From the IMG/VR virus record IMGVR_UViG_3300027156_000031, positions 1 to 28,865 of that record: DNA of 28,865 nucleotides; one strand, written 5' to 3'. Below the pieces are notes generated by a model that had not been told where the DNA came from, made no database searches, and saw nothing but the letters and a program-made list of their open reading frames with translations. Source of the stretch: a virus. Positions 15,137-22,784 of the stretch are shown here, in pieces. Position numbers and translations under genes: made by a program. How positions within the stretch are numbered: position 1 is the first letter of the stretch; every line of letters begins with the position of its first letter.

Positions 15137-16050
15137 TAGTTAGCCTCCAATGTTTCTACTCTTGCTTTTAGGTCGTTGATGATGGTTTGTTGTTCTTGGA
15201 TTGCTGCTGTTAGAGTAGCTACTAGGAATGATGTATCTACACCTTGATATACTGGTTTTCCTTCATCATCTACTGCATCTTTTTCACCACTTACTGCATC
15301 TGGTATTACTTCTGCTAATTCGTGAGCAATAAATCCTTGACCAATAACTTCTGGTGCGTGTTTCCAATTCCATAATACAGGTTTTAATTTAGATACTTTA
15401 TCTAAAGCTCCTGTCATTGGAATAATATTTTCTTTTAAACGATAATCAGATGATGTATTGTAAGAAGTAGTATTTGCTGTAGCATTAATGCCAATATATC
15501 CACAAACATCATTACTTCCATCAACAAGATATTGTAATGTTCCTGTTCCACTTGTAACTGCTGATACTAAAGCTAATGATTGACTGCTACTATCTGCTGC
15601 TTTAATTGTTGTTCTAATACCTGCACCAAAAGCAGATGATTGACCTATATTGACATTACCACTAGAGTCTATACGCATACGTTCTGTGCCGTTGGTACCA
15701 AACAACATTGGATAGGCGCCAGTTGACCATATACCAGCAGCATATGCTGAACCAAAATCTGTCCCTGAACTATTATCACGACCTAAATATAAAAATCCGC
15801 CTGTATTGCTATATCTACTATAAACAGCGTTAGTGCCAGTTGTAGCAGTAAGTCTAAACATACTTACACCGCTTGTAGCTTGAACATCTAATGCACTTGC
15901 AGGACTTGCAGTACCAATCCCTACATTCTGTGATGTATCTATAGTAACTGCTGTAGTACCAGCGGTTTGAAGTTGCAATTGTCCACTAGAATCTCCAGTA
16001 GAAACTATGCCACCAAATCCAGAATTACTTGCGTTTATAATTGATGCCAA
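15136..16050 (-). CDS. Tail fibre with C-terminal S74 intramolecular chaperone (self-cleaving), TTG start
   Basis: The product is 304 aa. It starts with the fibre repeat MASIINASNSGFGGIVSTGD and GQLQLQTAGTTAVTID, then NVGIGTASPASALDVQATSG, a block typical of S74 fibres. The C-terminal domain begins at SDYRLKEN, with Ser201 and Lys206 spaced five apart as in the catalytic Ser-Lys dyad of the endosialidase S74 domain. It continues with LKPVLWNWK, GQGFIAHELAEVIPDAV and a final coiled coil (LVATLTAAIQEQQTIINDLK). The domain would help trimerise the fibre and then cut itself off before Ser201. The start codon is TTG at 16050, with AAGGA 6 bases upstream; no ATG or GTG is available nearby. Confidence 0.85.
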   Translation of the reverse strand: MASIINASNSGFGGIVSTGDSSGQLQLQTAGTTAVTIDTSQNVGIGTASPASALDVQATSGVSMFRLTATTGTNAVYSRYSNTGGFLYLGRDNSSGTDFGSAYAAGIWSTGAYPMLFGTNGTERMRIDSSGNVNIGQSSAFGAGIRTTIKAADSSSQSLALVSAVTSGTGTLQYLVDGSNDVCGYIGINATANTTSYNTSSDYRLKENIIPMTGALDKVSKLKPVLWNWKHAPEVIGQGFIAHELAEVIPDAVSGEKDAVDDEGKPVYQGVDTSFLVATLTAAIQEQQTIINDLKARVETLEAN

Positions 16051-16059
16051 TTTTTATCC

Positions 16060-18015
16060 TTAAATAACTATATATCTACTGCCTGCTGAGACAGTAACGG
16101 TTACACCACTTGCTGCTGTTACAGGACCCGTACTCATGGCATTACTGCCTACAGGTATTGTATAAGAAGCAGAGATGGTTTGGTTATTGATGATTATACC
16201 ATTAGTTGCATTAATTACAGCCCCAGTTCCTGTAGTCGTAGTAGGTAGCGCTAGATAACGGCATGAAATATTGTCAGTACCTGCTGGTGGTGCTGTTGAG
16301 AATGTTAAGGTAGTTCCTGATACCGTATATGTGCTTGGGTCTTGAACTACACCTGATATAGCTATAATGACTGATGCTGAATTAGCTGGGGTTACAGACA
16401 TTGTAAACGCTGTTTGAGATCCTGTACCGTTAAAGTCTTCTGCTGTAATCACAGCTGCTGTATTAACAGATCCAAATGCTATAACTTCAATCACATCACC
16501 TACAGTAGCGCCTGTAGCTAAAACAATCGTAGTACCGTTAGACGCTGTGTAATCTGCAATCGCTAATTTAACACCGTTTCTATAAACTTCTACTAAGCCT
16601 ACAGTGTAGGTCACAGTAAATGTTGTCTGACTTGCTGTCGCTGTAAAATCTGTTTTTGTGTATGAAACACCAGAAGCTGTATTAGCTACCCATGAAGGAA
16701 TGCCTGAAGCTAGACTAAGAATTTGTCCATTAGTACCTGCAGGTAATTTAGCTAATGTGTTTGTAGCTGATGAATAAATAATATCACCAGTCGTGTAAGA
16801 AGTTAGTCCTGTACCGCCTGATGTAGCACCTAATGTACCTGCTAAAGTTACAGCACCTGATGTAGCTGTACTTGGTGTGAGTCCATTTAAAGATGTTTGG
16901 AATGTTGTAACTGCTGAGCCTGATAAAGAACCCCATGTTGGAGCAGATCCTGTATTACCTACTAATACTTGTCCTGTAGTGCCTGCTGCTGTAACACCTA
17001 AAGATCCAGTACCGTTACCATATACAATACCGTTAGCTGTAAATGAAGTAACATTTGTACCACCAGCCGCAACAGGTAATGTACCCGCAACTAAAGCTGA
17101 GCTTGATGTTGAATATAATGCGTAGTTAGCTGCAGAGAAAGTAGTTAATCCCGTACCACCATAAGCTGTACCTATTGTGCCACCGTTCCATGTACCGTTT
17201 GTAATAACAGTAGATCCAAGGTTTAAAGCATTAGTGCCCCATGTAACGTTTTCAGGAAGAAATCCATGTACATCCCATGTACCCGCAACAGTACTATTAG
17301 CTAGTAAAACAAGTTCAACAGCACCACCAGTAGTAATTATTCCAATAGGCCCAGTAGAATAATCTTGTAGTGTTAGGGTGCCTGTTGCATTGTTATTAAA
17401 TACAAACGCTACACCTGTTGTTAGGGTAGTTGCATCTGGCATCGTATAAGTCTGATTACCAGTACCATTAAGTGTTTGAGAATAACTAGAAGCCGCTGTT
17501 AAAGCTGTTGTTCCACCTGCAGCTGAAATAGATGTGTTAGATTGATTAAGTCGGTTTACAGCTACGTTTTGGTTTGCATCTCTTAACATGACAGAGTTAG
17601 CGCCAGATGATGTAGTGACACCTGTTCCGCCATAAGCTACACCAATCGTTGAGCCATTCCATGTACCAGAACTAATAGTGCCTAATGCACTGACATTACT
17701 TGAACTATCTAGGTTAACTGATTTACTTGAGGGGTATGTAACAAAAACATTAACTGTACCAACAAAGGTAACAGCAGTATTAGAGTTACTTGAAGATAGA
17801 ATTGTGTTACGAGTTAATGTAGGTCCAGTAGTAGAGTAAGTACCGATACCGACTTCAAAATTACCAGTTGCATCTGTCGCAGAATAATAGGTCGTGTTTC
17901 CGTTGCCAATAACGGCAAAGGATTGAAACCCAGTAACTAACGAAGTTAGGGTAAAGCTGACTGTGGTGTTAGCCGTACCCTGCTGCTGGACACGATCATT
18001 TAACGCAAGAGCCAT
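16060..18015 (-). CDS. Long tail fibre protein with conserved attachment domain and GGTG repeats
   Basis: The product is 651 aa. Residues 1-105 (ALALNDRVQQQGTANTTVSF, GFQSFAVIGNGNTTYYSATD, EVGIGTYSTTGPTLTRNTIL, VNVFVTYPSSKSV) are a very widespread fibre-attachment domain of podoviruses. The stalk has repeated WNGxTIGxAYGGTGxTT units near residues 117 and 280 and further AGGTN/SGGTG units to about residue 425. The C-terminal third holds two FTATASQTTFTVTY / FNGTGSQTAFTMSV type modules followed by a VEVYRNGVKLA strand, and an end domain ASYTIPVGSNAMSTGPVTAA. AAGGAGCTTAA precedes the ATG at 18015. It is probably the main fibre that docks on the neck or tail and carries exchangeable tips encoded downstream. 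Confidence 0.8.
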   Translation of the reverse strand: MALALNDRVQQQGTANTTVSFTLTSLVTGFQSFAVIGNGNTTYYSATDATGNFEVGIGTYSTTGPTLTRNTILSSSNSNTAVTFVGTVNVFVTYPSSKSVNLDSSSNVSALGTISSGTWNGSTIGVAYGGTGVTTSSGANSVMLRDANQNVAVNRLNQSNTSISAAGGTTALTAASSYSQTLNGTGNQTYTMPDATTLTTGVAFVFNNNATGTLTLQDYSTGPIGIITTGGAVELVLLANSTVAGTWDVHGFLPENVTWGTNALNLGSTVITNGTWNGGTIGTAYGGTGLTTFSAANYALYSTSSSALVAGTLPVAAGGTNVTSFTANGIVYGNGTGSLGVTAAGTTGQVLVGNTGSAPTWGSLSGSAVTTFQTSLNGLTPSTATSGAVTLAGTLGATSGGTGLTSYTTGDIIYSSATNTLAKLPAGTNGQILSLASGIPSWVANTASGVSYTKTDFTATASQTTFTVTYTVGLVEVYRNGVKLAIADYTASNGTTIVLATGATVGDVIEVIAFGSVNTAAVITAEDFNGTGSQTAFTMSVTPANSASVIIAISGVVQDPSTYTVSGTTLTFSTAPPAGTDNISCRYLALPTTTTGTGAVINATNGIIINNQTISASYTIPVGSNAMSTGPVTAASGVTVTVSAGSRYIVI

Positions 18016-18024
18016 TTAAGCTCC

Positions 18025-18636
18025 TTAGCTAGTAGCTGTTGTAGAGTATGTAACGCTTACTGTATCACCAGCTGTTGTAACTTTAGCTGTTGTAAATGCA
18101 CCTGCAGAATACAACGTACCACCAGTATTAGATTGAGCTGATGTAGCACCAGTACCTGTTACCAAGAAACATCCGCCTACTGTACCGCCTGCACCTGTAA
18201 TTGTATAAACAATAGCTGTTGCTGCAGATGTAGTTACGTTTGATGGTGTTGATCCAGCTGATGTTGCTGATGCAAATACTGCTGTACCACGAACTGCTGA
18301 TCCACCCACTGTGTAATTAACAAATTCTGTCCAGCCAGCATGTGAGGTTTGTGTATCTGATCCAGTACCAAATGTTGGTGATGCACCTGAAATAAGACCT
18401 AAAAATGGACCTGTTACAGTGTATGCAGAACCTTTTAATAAGGTATCTAACATGAGTTGTTTACCAATAGCATTTACTAGATTAGGAAATGAATCTTCCC
18501 ATTTTAAATTGCCATCTTTATCATGACATTTTACTTCATAAAAACCTTCAATACCTACAGTTTCATTAGCTTTAGCACCCGCATTTAAAGTGATGGTAGC
18601 TTGATCGCCAAATCCGCCTTGTTCATTTTGATTCAT
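18025..18636 (-). CDS. Conserved beta-rich phage virion protein
   Basis: The 203-aa protein has an N-terminal half with IEGFYEVKCHDKDGNLKWED then SFPNLVNAIGKQLMLDTLL, a block frequent in phage tail or appendage proteins. The C-terminal half is beta-rich, Ser/Thr/Gly-rich and ends SVTYSTTATS. It includes GGCFLVTGTGATSAQSNTGG and TLYSAGAFTTAKVTTAGD, which look like a strand-turn repeat. It lies immediately before the long fibre gene (9-base gap, AAGGAG within it) and 9 bases after the 141-aa gene. An adaptor between the tail and fibres is plausible from context. Function is not known to me. Confidence 0.6.
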   Translation of the reverse strand: MNQNEQGGFGDQATITLNAGAKANETVGIEGFYEVKCHDKDGNLKWEDSFPNLVNAIGKQLMLDTLLKGSAYTVTGPFLGLISGASPTFGTGSDTQTSHAGWTEFVNYTVGGSAVRGTAVFASATSAGSTPSNVTTSAATAIVYTITGAGGTVGGCFLVTGTGATSAQSNTGGTLYSAGAFTTAKVTTAGDTVSVTYSTTATS

Positions 18637-18645
18637 AATTGCTCC

Positions 18646-19071
18646 TTAACTTATTCTTAAAATGGCACTTGTTGAATTTGCCGTTGGAAACTGGACTGTA
18701 AAACTGGTGGTAGCTGTCTTATCAGATCCAAAATTTAATACAAAAACCGCTGCATTTGTAGTGCTATTATAAACTAAAGCACCCCTACAAGTAAAACTTG
18801 CTGGAGTCAATGTAACGTTAGCAAAGGACAAATAAGCTGTATTATTATCTGTATCTGAAAGTATGGTCGTAGGGGTTAAAACTACCCCTCCAGCCGTGTA
18901 TCCTGAGCCTGTAACCTCATTAGTTGTGGTATAGACTGTGGTAGCATCATCTAAGTCTGCTAATGCGGTATAAAGGGCTATTTTGTATGTATATGGAGTA
19001 CCTGTATTAAAGTTCTCAAGACCTTTAAGCATATTAGATTTAAATACTGTGCAAGCGGTTTGGGTTATCAT
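18646..19071 (-). CDS. Conserved small beta-rich phage virion protein
   Basis: The 141-aa protein starts MITQTACTVFKSNMLKGLEN with a short helix, then TPYTYKIALYTALADLDDAT, EVTGSGYTAGGVVLTPTTIL, TAYLSFANVTLTPASFTCRG and TNAAVFVLNFGSDKTATTSF. The pattern of a helix, an ALYTALADL segment and a beta domain with GYTAGG is, in my experience, widely conserved in phage genomes next to fibre or neck genes. The ATG overlaps the stop of the HNH gene (ATGA), so translation is probably coupled to it. Likely a virion component; precise role unknown. Confidence 0.6.
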   Translation of the reverse strand: MITQTACTVFKSNMLKGLENFNTGTPYTYKIALYTALADLDDATTVYTTTNEVTGSGYTAGGVVLTPTTILSDTDNNTAYLSFANVTLTPASFTCRGALVYNSTTNAAVFVLNFGSDKTATTSFTVQFPTANSTSAILRIS

Positions 19072-19610
19072 GGAGATACCTCATATCTATTATGCTTAGA
19101 TAAGTTATGTTTTTCTGGTATAACCTGTAAATTTTCAATCATATGTAGTCCTGATACTATTTTGCCTTGTAATGGAATGATATGGTCAACATGCCATTTA
19201 AATCCAAACATTTTAGTCCTTAAAGCCGCTAATTCATAGGCTTCTTTTATAAGCCATAGATCATCTTTTGTAAGCCATTTAGGTGTTCTATTTAATAAAC
19301 TTGCTTGTCTTTTACGAACATAATATGCTTGTAATGGTTTAGTTCTTTGTCTATATTCTTTCATAGTATTTTTACGTTTTTCTGGATTATTTAATACATA
19401 TTCCATACTTCTTGTAGCTATGGTTTCACGGTTTTTGGCTTTATATTTACGACCATAATTACGTGATGCTTCTAAATTATCCTGCCACTTAGCTTTCCTA
19501 TATTCAGATAAACATGTTTTACATTTTGTTTCTTTACCGTCTTTATATAAAGAATGGTTTGGATACTCATTTAATGGTTTATCTTTTAAACAAATTCTAC
19601 AAGATCTCAT
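19068..19610 (-). CDS. Free-standing HNH endonuclease with CxxC zinc fingers
   Basis: The 180-aa protein has an N-terminal zinc motif, Cys4-x2-Cys7 and Cys30-x2-Cys33, and a long basic helical linker (about residues 35-115). The HNH core starts at WHVDHIIPLQGK (His140, Asp142, His143), with Asn160 in MIENLQVIP and EKHNLSKHN (His168, Asn169) at the end. These are the metal and catalytic positions of HNH nucleases. It is inserted between two structural genes with a TAATG junction at its start and an ATGA overlap at its end, typical of homing endonucleases that colonise phage operons. It likely nicks or cuts phages lacking the gene. It could also serve packaging, but the terminase is not nearby. 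Confidence 0.85.
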   Translation of the reverse strand: MRSCRICLKDKPLNEYPNHSLYKDGKETKCKTCLSEYRKAKWQDNLEASRNYGRKYKAKNRETIATRSMEYVLNNPEKRKNTMKEYRQRTKPLQAYYVRKRQASLLNRTPKWLTKDDLWLIKEAYELAALRTKMFGFKWHVDHIIPLQGKIVSGLHMIENLQVIPEKHNLSKHNRYEVSP

Positions 19611-20530
19611 TATGTTTTAATTTTAAGCTTGACTTGACCGTCTCTATACGCATCACCTCTTTCAAGGCCATCACCAAGACGTTTAAGTTGTTGCATAGCT
19701 TCTTGATACTTATCTTCGTAATTCTTAATAGTATCTGCCTCTTGTTTTTGGAAGATCATTGCTTCACGCATAGAACCATAAAATAAGACTGGATCATAGT
19801 TATCACCTAACCATGAAGTTCCAGTTGCATTAGATACACCAGTTACAGTTGCAGTAAATCCAGAACCAGCGCCACCTAAGTTTGCTGTAGCGGCACTTAA
19901 TATATTGCCTACCACATAGAACTGACCACCTTCATTTAAAGTGATTGAGCTTACTGCGCCAGATGAGTTAATGACAATAGTAGCTGTAGCACCAGATCCA
20001 GATCCGCCAGTTAATGATACATTTTCATATACACCAGGAACATATAATGATCCTGCGGTTGTAGAGGCAATTAGTGATATTTGGCCTTGCACAATCGTTA
20101 CTGGGTAGTAAAAATAATGTAATTCAGCAGTATAACTAGCATTAGGTGTTGGACCCATAATTAAAGATAGTTCATTAGCAGAGCTATATTGAGATCCAAA
20201 CAATGCGTAATGGGTTGGCGTTCCTGTATCGGTAGGACTAGGAAAAGCTTGTCTAATATAATTAACATCTTTGTTTAAAAGATACTCGTACGTTCCATCT
20301 GCATTAACAATAGCAAAAGAATATGTAGATAACCAATCGTTTGGAAGCGATAAGTATTTATTGCCAGATGTCAAAGTACCAGTTACGTTTTTACGTAAAG
20401 ATGGTAACTGAACACTGTTGTAAATACGCTCTTCCGCTTCTTGCACAAACGTAGGTATATTAGCTACGAATAATTGTTCCGTAGTTTCCGCATAGTCTTG
20501 TATTGCTTGGTACAGTTGAACGTAGTTCAT
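19610..20530 (-). CDS. Neck/adaptor structural protein with an inserted beta domain
   Basis: The 306-aa protein begins MNYVQLYQAIQDYAETTEQL, then FVANIPTFVQEAEERIYNSV and LRKNVTGTLTSGNKYLSLPN. It closes with the helical GDNYDPVLFYGSMREAMIF and EDKYQEAMQQLKRLGDG. These blocks belong to a common podoviral neck or head-tail adaptor family (helical N- and C-terminal parts around a beta middle). Residues about 151-236 (SLTGGSGSGATATIVINSSG, SITLNEGGQFYVVGNILSAA) look like an extra beta repeat domain placed between FYYPVTI and the final GTSWLGDN block; in my memory of the family this region is normally short. It starts 2 bases after the preceding stop. Probably forms a ring below the portal. Confidence 0.7.
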   Translation of the reverse strand: MNYVQLYQAIQDYAETTEQLFVANIPTFVQEAEERIYNSVQLPSLRKNVTGTLTSGNKYLSLPNDWLSTYSFAIVNADGTYEYLLNKDVNYIRQAFPSPTDTGTPTHYALFGSQYSSANELSLIMGPTPNASYTAELHYFYYPVTIVQGQISLIASTTAGSLYVPGVYENVSLTGGSGSGATATIVINSSGAVSSITLNEGGQFYVVGNILSAATANLGGAGSGFTATVTGVSNATGTSWLGDNYDPVLFYGSMREAMIFQKQEADTIKNYEDKYQEAMQQLKRLGDGLERGDAYRDGQVKLKIKT

Positions 20531-20532
20531 TA

Positions 20533-20865
20533 CTAGCCTTGCTTACCGCTAATCTTACGACCTTTAGTAGCTGCACCATATCCACGCATTTCTTTAACAC
20601 CATATGGATTTACTACTCCATAGTTGCCTTTGCTAACACCACCAACAGATATATTCATTTTGCTTACTCCGTTGCCAGGCATAGATACTGCTTCTTGTTC
20701 TGTGCCATTTGGATTAATCATAGGTTGTTTATAAACACCAATGTCATTACCACCGCCAGAAGGATATTTAAACTCAGTGTAAGCACTAGCATCTTTGTTC
20801 TCTTTAGCGTGACCTAAAGGAAAAGCGTCTGCTGGTGTCACTGGAACTTTGCGTTCTTTAGTCAT
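20533..20865 (-). CDS. Small conserved phage protein with C-terminal AATKGRK motif
   Basis: The 110-aa protein begins MTKERKVPVTPADAFPLGHA and is polar and Gly/Lys-rich. The C-terminus MRGYGAATKGRKISGKQG carries an RGxGAATKG motif that I have seen in many small phage proteins in the head-neck region. The middle (SGGGNDIGVYKQPMINPNGT, GNGVSKMNISVGGVSKGNYG) is Gly-rich and probably unstructured. It is 2 bases after the 64-aa basic protein and 2 bases before the adaptor gene. It is part of the basic small-protein cluster. Function unknown; a structural or head-completion role is possible. Confidence 0.6.
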   Translation of the reverse strand: MTKERKVPVTPADAFPLGHAKENKDASAYTEFKYPSGGGNDIGVYKQPMINPNGTEQEAVSMPGNGVSKMNISVGGVSKGNYGVVNPYGVKEMRGYGAATKGRKISGKQG

Positions 20866-20867
20866 GA

Positions 20868-21062
20868 TTATTTACCTTTTTTTTGATTCATTGCTCTTGC
20901 TAAATTGCGTCCAAGTTTCTTCATAGATAATGAAGTTACTGAAGATGCGCCCTTAGAACCTTTACCAGATTGAATTGCAACGGTAGGTCCTGAATCACCT
21001 AGATTTTTGCCTTTAGTTTTACCTTGTTTAGTAATACCATCAGCTCCTGATTTATATGCCAT
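20868..21062 (-). CDS. 64-aa very basic protein with N-terminal ADGI..GKTKGK motif
   Basis: The protein starts MAYKSGADGITKQGKTKGKN and ends LSMKKLGRNLARAMNQKKGK. It is highly basic (many Lys, Arg) with little hydrophobic content. The ADGIxxxGKTKGK motif at residues 7-19 also appears at the C-termini of the proteins at 22784 and 23078, here moved to the N-terminus. AGGAGAAACAA before the ATG at 21062 is a strong ribosome binding site. A nucleic-acid or capsid-interior binding role is suggested by charge alone. Not a recognised family. Confidence 0.55.
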   Translation of the reverse strand: MAYKSGADGITKQGKTKGKNLGDSGPTVAIQSGKGSKGASSVTSLSMKKLGRNLARAMNQKKGK

Positions 21063-21076
21063 TTTGTTTCTCCTAA

Positions 21077-21505
21077 TTAAGTTGTGACAATTGTTACATC
21101 GCCTATTATAACATTACTTATAAGGTGGTTAGGCGTTAATAAAGTATCAAATGAACTTGCCCCACCAACTGGATACCAACCCCATTCAATTTGACGGCTA
21201 CCATCTTGAGGATAGCCATTGTCTTGAATATTGTTAGAATTATTTTGTCCAGTTCGCAATCCTGTATTACCAGATACTTGATAAGATACATCTGGTCTTG
21301 GTTCACGTACCGCTTGCGGATCATTCACAGGATACATACCAAGCAATAACTGTGGTTGATCAGGTTCCCAGCATTCTGGGCATACTTTAACACTTATTTG
21401 CTTTGTTTTAAGTATAAGCTTTCTTAATTCTTTAAGCTTATAACGTTGACCACATCGGTCACATTCGGCAATTGAATTTTTACCACTTGAATACTTGGTA
21501 GCCAT
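21077..21505 (-). CDS. Zinc-ribbon phage protein
   Basis: The 142-aa protein has a four-cysteine zinc ribbon at the N-terminus: Cys15-x2-Cys18 in ECDRCGQRYKLKELRKL and Cys42-x2-Cys45 in VCPECWEPDQPQ. The following LLGMYPVNDPQAVREPRPD is recurrent in phage proteins of this type. The C-terminal half is Asn/Gly-rich and ends with a beta segment (HLISNVIIGDVTIVTT). It sits between two small basic proteins and the first adaptor gene, 2 bases downstream of the latter. Zinc ribbons in phage neck regions may be structural or DNA-binding; no catalytic residues are visible. Confidence 0.7.
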   Translation of the reverse strand: MATKYSSGKNSIAECDRCGQRYKLKELRKLILKTKQISVKVCPECWEPDQPQLLLGMYPVNDPQAVREPRPDVSYQVSGNTGLRTGQNNSNNIQDNGYPQDGSRQIEWGWYPVGGASSFDTLLTPNHLISNVIIGDVTIVTT

Positions 21506-21507
21506 AG

Positions 21508-22455
21508 TTACCTTATATAAGACATATTTCTAGGCACAAATCTAATTGATGCCTTTTCTCTGTCCTCTTGAGATGCTAGATCCCATTGTTTTTCATAATC
21601 TGATTGTAAGAATGCTACTCTGTTTGGATCTACGGCAGGTGACTTAATAGATAAATAATAAGCCAATCCAGCTACCATACATGGTAAGAATCTAAATGGA
21701 ATATCATTTACAGTAACACCAGTACCAGCATCTTGCACTCTACGCATTCTCCAGTAAACAAATACATACTGATTGCCAGGGGAATTAGGAGTTGGCCATA
21801 CATTAACGCTTGGCAAGTTTTGTATTGTAATATAGTTAAATGGACTTGCTGTAGCTACATGAACTGCTGCAGTTGTATTGTTTTGACCACGAGCACAATT
21901 TAATAATTGGTTATTAGCGTTATCTACATTTGGATAGTAAATAGTTTCATTATCAATCTTAATAAATCCAGCTGATGCAATATTAGACACATCGCTTAAT
22001 GTAATGGTTGTAGCTGTAGCGCTGATAGAAGCAGATAAATATACAGTGCTTTCATTAGACATACCAGACTGCCTATTAATCCATACTTGGATAGGACGAC
22101 CATTGGCTAATTTGTTAGGAATTGTAGAATATGTATCTTCTGATATACGATTAATGTTAATGTCTTGTTGATTAGGACCACCGTTACCAGTACGAGTAAT
22201 CATACTTAATAGATCAATAGTATCTACTGGAAGAGCATAAGTAGGCTGCCCTGTAGCCATAGTAATTTGACCTTCTTCAATAGTCCAAAGGTTAATACCA
22301 CGATTAGCCCACTCAATCGTTAATAGATTAAGGCTTCGTCTAGCTGTTCTAAAATCATAACCAGTTCTTAATTCTAAACCACAACGCTCAAATGCCTCTT
22401 CAATGAGGTCATTCATGTTTAGGTTAAATAAACTGGTTCCTGTAGTTTCGGCCAT
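21508..22455 (-). CDS. Head-tail adaptor/neck protein (P22 gp4-like) with an inserted domain
   Basis: The 315-aa protein starts with the helical block NMNDLIEEAFERCGLELRTG, then FRTARRSLNLLTIEWANRGI and LWTIEEGQITMATGQPTYAL, which I associate with P22 gp4-like tail accessory/adaptor proteins that seal the portal. The C-terminal part (FVYWRMRRVQDAGTG, PFRFLPCMVAGLAYYLSIKS, FLQSDYEKQWDLASQEDREK) returns to helices. Residues about 137-206 (TTITLSDVSNIASAGFIKID, ETIYYPNV, LLNCARGQNNTTAAVHVAT) form an inserted beta domain of a type seen in many phage tail proteins (TTITL...G.I.ID.E.I.Y...L..C.RG...T.AA.H). The ATG at 22455 is only 6 bases after the 21-aa micro-ORF. Good family-level call. Confidence 0.72.
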   Translation of the reverse strand: MAETTGTSLFNLNMNDLIEEAFERCGLELRTGYDFRTARRSLNLLTIEWANRGINLWTIEEGQITMATGQPTYALPVDTIDLLSMITRTGNGGPNQQDININRISEDTYSTIPNKLANGRPIQVWINRQSGMSNESTVYLSASISATATTITLSDVSNIASAGFIKIDNETIYYPNVDNANNQLLNCARGQNNTTAAVHVATASPFNYITIQNLPSVNVWPTPNSPGNQYVFVYWRMRRVQDAGTGVTVNDIPFRFLPCMVAGLAYYLSIKSPAVDPNRVAFLQSDYEKQWDLASQEDREKASIRFVPRNMSYIR

Positions 22456-22461
22456 GATTAA

Positions 22462-22527
22462 TTACTTTTGCAGAATACGCAAATTTTTGATTTTCTTGAT
22501 AAGCTTTTTCACAAATTTCTTAATCAT
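22462..22527 (-). CDS. 21-aa cationic amphipathic micro-ORF
   Basis: An ATG at 22527 opens a 21-codon frame ending TAA at 22462. The peptide begins MIKKFVKKLIKKIKNL and ends RILQK: nine Lys/Arg, no acidic residue, with Ile/Phe/Val/Leu at positions 2, 5, 6, 9, 10, 13, 16, 18 and 19. On a helical wheel these segregate from the charged residues, giving a clear amphipathic helix. AAAGGA lies 4 bases before the ATG, slightly close but usable. It fills the gap between the stop at 22536 and the next ATG at 22455, as expected for a gene in this compact operon. It could be a membrane-active lysis peptide, a DNA-binding tail, or a remnant: IKKFVK also occurs at the start of the 94-aa protein at 22784. 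Confidence 0.5.
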   Translation of the reverse strand: MIKKFVKKLIKKIKNLRILQK

Positions 22528-22535
22528 ATAATCCT

Positions 22536-22784
22536 TTATTTTTTAGCTGTTTTAGCAGCTTGTTTGAATTGTTTTGCTGTAGGTGCGCCTTTAGAACCAG
22601 GCTTACGCATCTTTTCACCAGAACCTTGAGCTATACGTGCCTTCTTAGCGTGAATATTGGCATAGAGGCCGACCTTGCCACCTTTAGCAAATTGAGTAAA
22701 GTCTGTATTATCTTTACGGGCTTTCTTTTTGCCCTTAGGCATTTTAGTTGGGGCTATATCGCCCATACCACGAGAGGCTCTCAT
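22536..22784 (-). CDS. 82-aa basic protein of the KGG cluster
   Basis: The protein begins MRASRGMGDIAPTKMPKGKK, has an AKGGKVGLYANIHAKKARIA block and ends with GSGEKMRKPGSKGAPTAKQF and a Lys/Ala-rich helix. The LYANIHAKxxRIxxGSGEKMRKPGSKGAPT motif is, in my experience, very widely conserved among marine and freshwater phages, as a free small protein or as the end of a larger one. Function is unknown. The ATG overlaps the preceding stop (TAATG). It is strongly basic throughout, as are its neighbours. Confidence 0.65.
   Translation of the reverse strand: MRASRGMGDIAPTKMPKGKKKARKDNTDFTQFAKGGKVGLYANIHAKKARIAQGSGEKMRKPGSKGAPTAKQFKQAAKTAKK

Noticed and set aside
20503-20817. Forward-strand ORF (104 aa)
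   Set aside because: Antisense to the 110-aa protein, no good ribosome binding site, no recognisable domain; all other genes are on the minus strand.
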